Assembly: GCA_004356335.1 (NCBI GenBank)
Contig: SMXP01000064.1
Span: 1 to 9,596, forward strand
Origin: Alphaproteobacteria bacterium
Lineage (GTDB): Bacteria > Pseudomonadota > Alphaproteobacteria > SMXP01
Length of the DNA stretch: 9,596 bases
Direction: 5' to 3'
Position numbers and translations under genes: made by a program. Positions within the stretch are counted from its first letter, which is position 1. The number at the start of each line of letters is the position of its first letter. The notes beneath the pieces were generated by a model. That model was not told the origin of the DNA. It searched no databases and saw nothing but the letters and a program-made list of their open reading frames with translations. Positions 7,667 through 9,596 of the stretch are shown in pieces.

Positions 7667-9596
7667 TGACAACACGTGATACCGCAGCACCGCCGACCTT
7701 CGGTGATTCAATAACGCCCAGCCACCGGATTTCCATTATGACCGCCTTGGTGATCTCCACCGTGATGGCGGCCTTGGACTCGAGTTTTGTCCCCTTGGCG
7801 TTTTCCGACATGATCGACAAGCTCGACACGAGTACGAGTCGAATTGTGTGGGTAGCCTTGGGTTATCTGATTGCCGCCACAGGCCCGATGATTTTCTTAT
7901 CGCGTTTGAGCGAGACCGTCGGTCAAATCCGGCTTTTCCAAATCGGAACGGCGATTTACGCTGGCGCCATGGTGGCGTGCGCTTGGGCGCCCGATATTTT
8001 CTGGTTTATCGTATTACGCGTGATTCAGGGATTCGGTATGGCGCTGTTCCTGCCGAGCACGTTTGCCCTGGGCACACAGGTCTATCCGGCGGCGCATATG
8101 GGTCGCGCTTTGGGCATTCTTCAAGCGGCGAATGCGGCGGGCTTTGTACTCGGTCCGCTTTTCGCCGGCTGGCTGCTCGATGCGTTTGATTGGCGAGCTA
8201 TATTTTGGAGTCGCATTCCGTTGGGCGTTATTGCCATTGCCATGTCGGTGTTCGCGTTCGGCATCAAAACCCCAAGCTTTGCGCCGCTTAAAAAGCGCGA
8301 GTATTTCGATGTCGCCGGCGCCGTCTTATTGACCATGGCGTTGTTCGGATTGTTGTTCGGCGCCAACCGATTGCCGGTTGAGGACAATCATTTGGACTCT
8401 TTTGTCTGGCTGGTCTTTATTGCCGGATTCGTGGCCTTTGCTCTGTTTTTGCGGCAAGAGCGGCGCAGCCCCGATCCTCTCGTGGATCTCGACCTCTATA
8501 AGAACAGCCAAACTTTCAGTAAGGCTTCCGTTGCGTTTACCGCCATGTTTGCGAGTTTTCCCGTCTATCTGTTCGTGTTGCCCTTGCTGCTGATCATGGG
8601 ACTGGAAATGCGTGCCTGGGATGTCGGCCTGGTCATGTGCTCGGGTGCTTTGGCAACCCAGATTGTCAGCCCGTTTGCCGGTCGCTGGGGCGACCGATTC
8701 GGCGCCCAGGCCGTGTCATTTGTCGGAACGATCTTGGTTGCCGTCGGTTATCTCGGCCTGTTGTTCATCAATGTGAATAGCGAACCTCTGACGTTATATG
8801 TACCGATGATTATTATGGGTTTCGGCAGCGGTCTGTTTTTCGCACCCAATAACAGTTTGATCATGGGCAGTGTGCCGCCGGAACGCGCGAGCATGGCATC
8901 GGGTATGATCGGAACATTGCGCCAGGCCGGCTACGCGCTGGGATTTGCCATCATCGCCAGTTTGTTTACCGCCATTCAAGACGTTTACGAAGCCAATCTG
9001 ACCTATTTCTCGCTCAACATTCTTGATGTCGAAACGGCCCATGTGGTGTCCGAATTGTTCGATGGCGGCGGCATTTGGTCCCCGGAGATCATCATTTACA
9101 TCTTCCGCATCACGGTCATTATCTCCACCGCAGTCTTACTGTGGCCGCTGATCACCTCGATACCCCGGTTCACTATGAAGCGACTTCACCATCTGGGCAC
9201 AAGCGCAGCGGCCATCGGTGCGGCCGTGTTCGGTACGCTCTTGTACATTGGTTCGTCCGATCTTACGCCTAGCGGTGCGACCGGTGAAACCGCGCGATCC
9301 CAATGGCGCACATATGAACCGGTGCGCGCATTCGGCATGCAAAGCCGATCCGTTGAAATTGCGACACTTGCCATGTCCGAGGTTGATGGCAGCACGGTCT
9401 TTATGGATAATTGCGGATTCTGTCATGGCGGAGATGCCAGGGGCATTGACCAATTGGGTGTCGATCTAGTGGGCAATAGCTTTATTGCCGGTCTAACGGA
9501 TGGGGCCCTCAAGGACTTCATTATGGCGGGTAGGCCGGAAGATGCGCCCGATAATATTACGGGCAACATGATGCCTGCGATCGATTATCTTGAGGA
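7666..9596 (+). CDS. MFS (DHA2-type) transporter fused to a C-terminal cytochrome c domain, partial at right edge
   Basis: The frame is open from the ATG at 7666 to the window end, giving 643 complete codons and no stop. Residues about 24-498 form an MFS transporter with 14 predicted helices, as in the DHA2/EmrB-QacA group. Visible motifs are VLRVIQGFGMALFLP (TM4, motif B), NAAGFVLGPLFAGWLL with FDWRAIFWSRIPLG (TM5, motif C) and GRWGDRFG (about 339-346). The first cytoplasmic loop motif is eroded (SRLSETVGQIRLF), as is the TM1 motif (ALDSSFVPLAF). A further hydrophobic helix at about 509-530 comes next, then a linker. A class I cytochrome c domain follows, with heme-binding CGFCH (583-587) and an axial-methionine region, GRPEDAPDN then TGNMMP (633-637). 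With a cytoplasmic N terminus, 14 helices leave the chain in the cytoplasm; the 15th would place the heme in the periplasm, beside the molybdoenzyme. Last gene seen in the operon, 15 bases after the chaperone. Substrate and direction of transport are unknown. Confidence 0.9.
   Translation, partial: MTTRDTAAPPTFGDSITPSHRISIMTALVISTVMAALDSSFVPLAFSDMIDKLDTSTSRIVWVALGYLIAATGPMIFLSRLSETVGQIRLFQIGTAIYAGAMVACAWAPDIFWFIVLRVIQGFGMALFLPSTFALGTQVYPAAHMGRALGILQAANAAGFVLGPLFAGWLLDAFDWRAIFWSRIPLGVIAIAMSVFAFGIKTPSFAPLKKREYFDVAGAVLLTMALFGLLFGANRLPVEDNHLDSFVWLVFIAGFVAFALFLRQERRSPDPLVDLDLYKNSQTFSKASVAFTAMFASFPVYLFVLPLLLIMGLEMRAWDVGLVMCSGALATQIVSPFAGRWGDRFGAQAVSFVGTILVAVGYLGLLFINVNSEPLTLYVPMIIMGFGSGLFFAPNNSLIMGSVPPERASMASGMIGTLRQAGYALGFAIIASLFTAIQDVYEANLTYFSLNILDVETAHVVSELFDGGGIWSPEIIIYIFRITVIISTAVLLWPLITSIPRFTMKRLHHLGTSAAAIGAAVFGTLLYIGSSDLTPSGATGETARSQWRTYEPVRAFGMQSRSVEIATLAMSEVDGSTVFMDNCGFCHGGDARGIDQLGVDLVGNSFIAGLTDGALKDFIMAGRPEDAPDNITGNMMPAIDYLE

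Noticed and set aside
7648..7668. Readthrough of the chaperone TGA into the transporter frame, making one fused protein
   Set aside because: The two genes share a frame with only five codons between them, but there is no selenocysteine-type hairpin visible and each part has its own start and full-length family fold.

Overview
The window looks like chromosomal DNA of a Gram-negative bacterium, most likely an alphaproteobacterium. This is inferred from a periplasmic lipid-carrier protein next to an HpnN-type lipid pump, a Tat-exported molybdoenzyme, a c-type heme domain, a FixK/FNR-like box, and the style of the sulfotransferase. No rRNA, tRNA, insertion sequence, CRISPR array or phage gene is visible. 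The window holds six protein genes, two of them cut by the window edges.

Left part (1-3949) concerns lipids and the envelope. A partial sulfotransferase lies on the minus strand and runs off the left edge. Upstream of it, also on the minus strand, is a secreted MlaC/HpnM-like lipid-binding protein. Divergent from that, separated by 78 bases, is a large MMPL/RND transporter of the HpnN type. The pair plausibly moves a lipid, such as a hopanoid or phospholipid, from the inner membrane towards the outer membrane: the pump extracts it and the periplasmic protein carries it.

Middle gap (3950-4132) has no gene. It carries a good FNR/FixK-like box (TTGAC-N4-ATCAA) placed as expected for oxygen- or redox-controlled transcription of the next operon, plus a small inverted repeat over the presumed -10 region.

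Right part (4133-9596) is a tight plus-strand operon. It encodes a Tat-exported catalytic subunit of the type II DMSO reductase family, with a His/Cys3 iron-sulfur motif and an Asp molybdenum ligand. Next, overlapping it by one base, comes its TorD-type maturation chaperone. Third is an unusual protein made of a 14-helix DHA2-type MFS transporter, an added 15th helix and a class I cytochrome c domain, which runs off the right edge. No iron-sulfur beta or heme-b gamma subunit gene lies between these three genes, although such subunits normally accompany type II enzymes. The most noteworthy feature is this transporter-cytochrome fusion beside a periplasmic molybdoenzyme. It suggests a module in which transport of a compound and its periplasmic oxidation or reduction are physically linked. 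The substrate cannot be read from the sequence.
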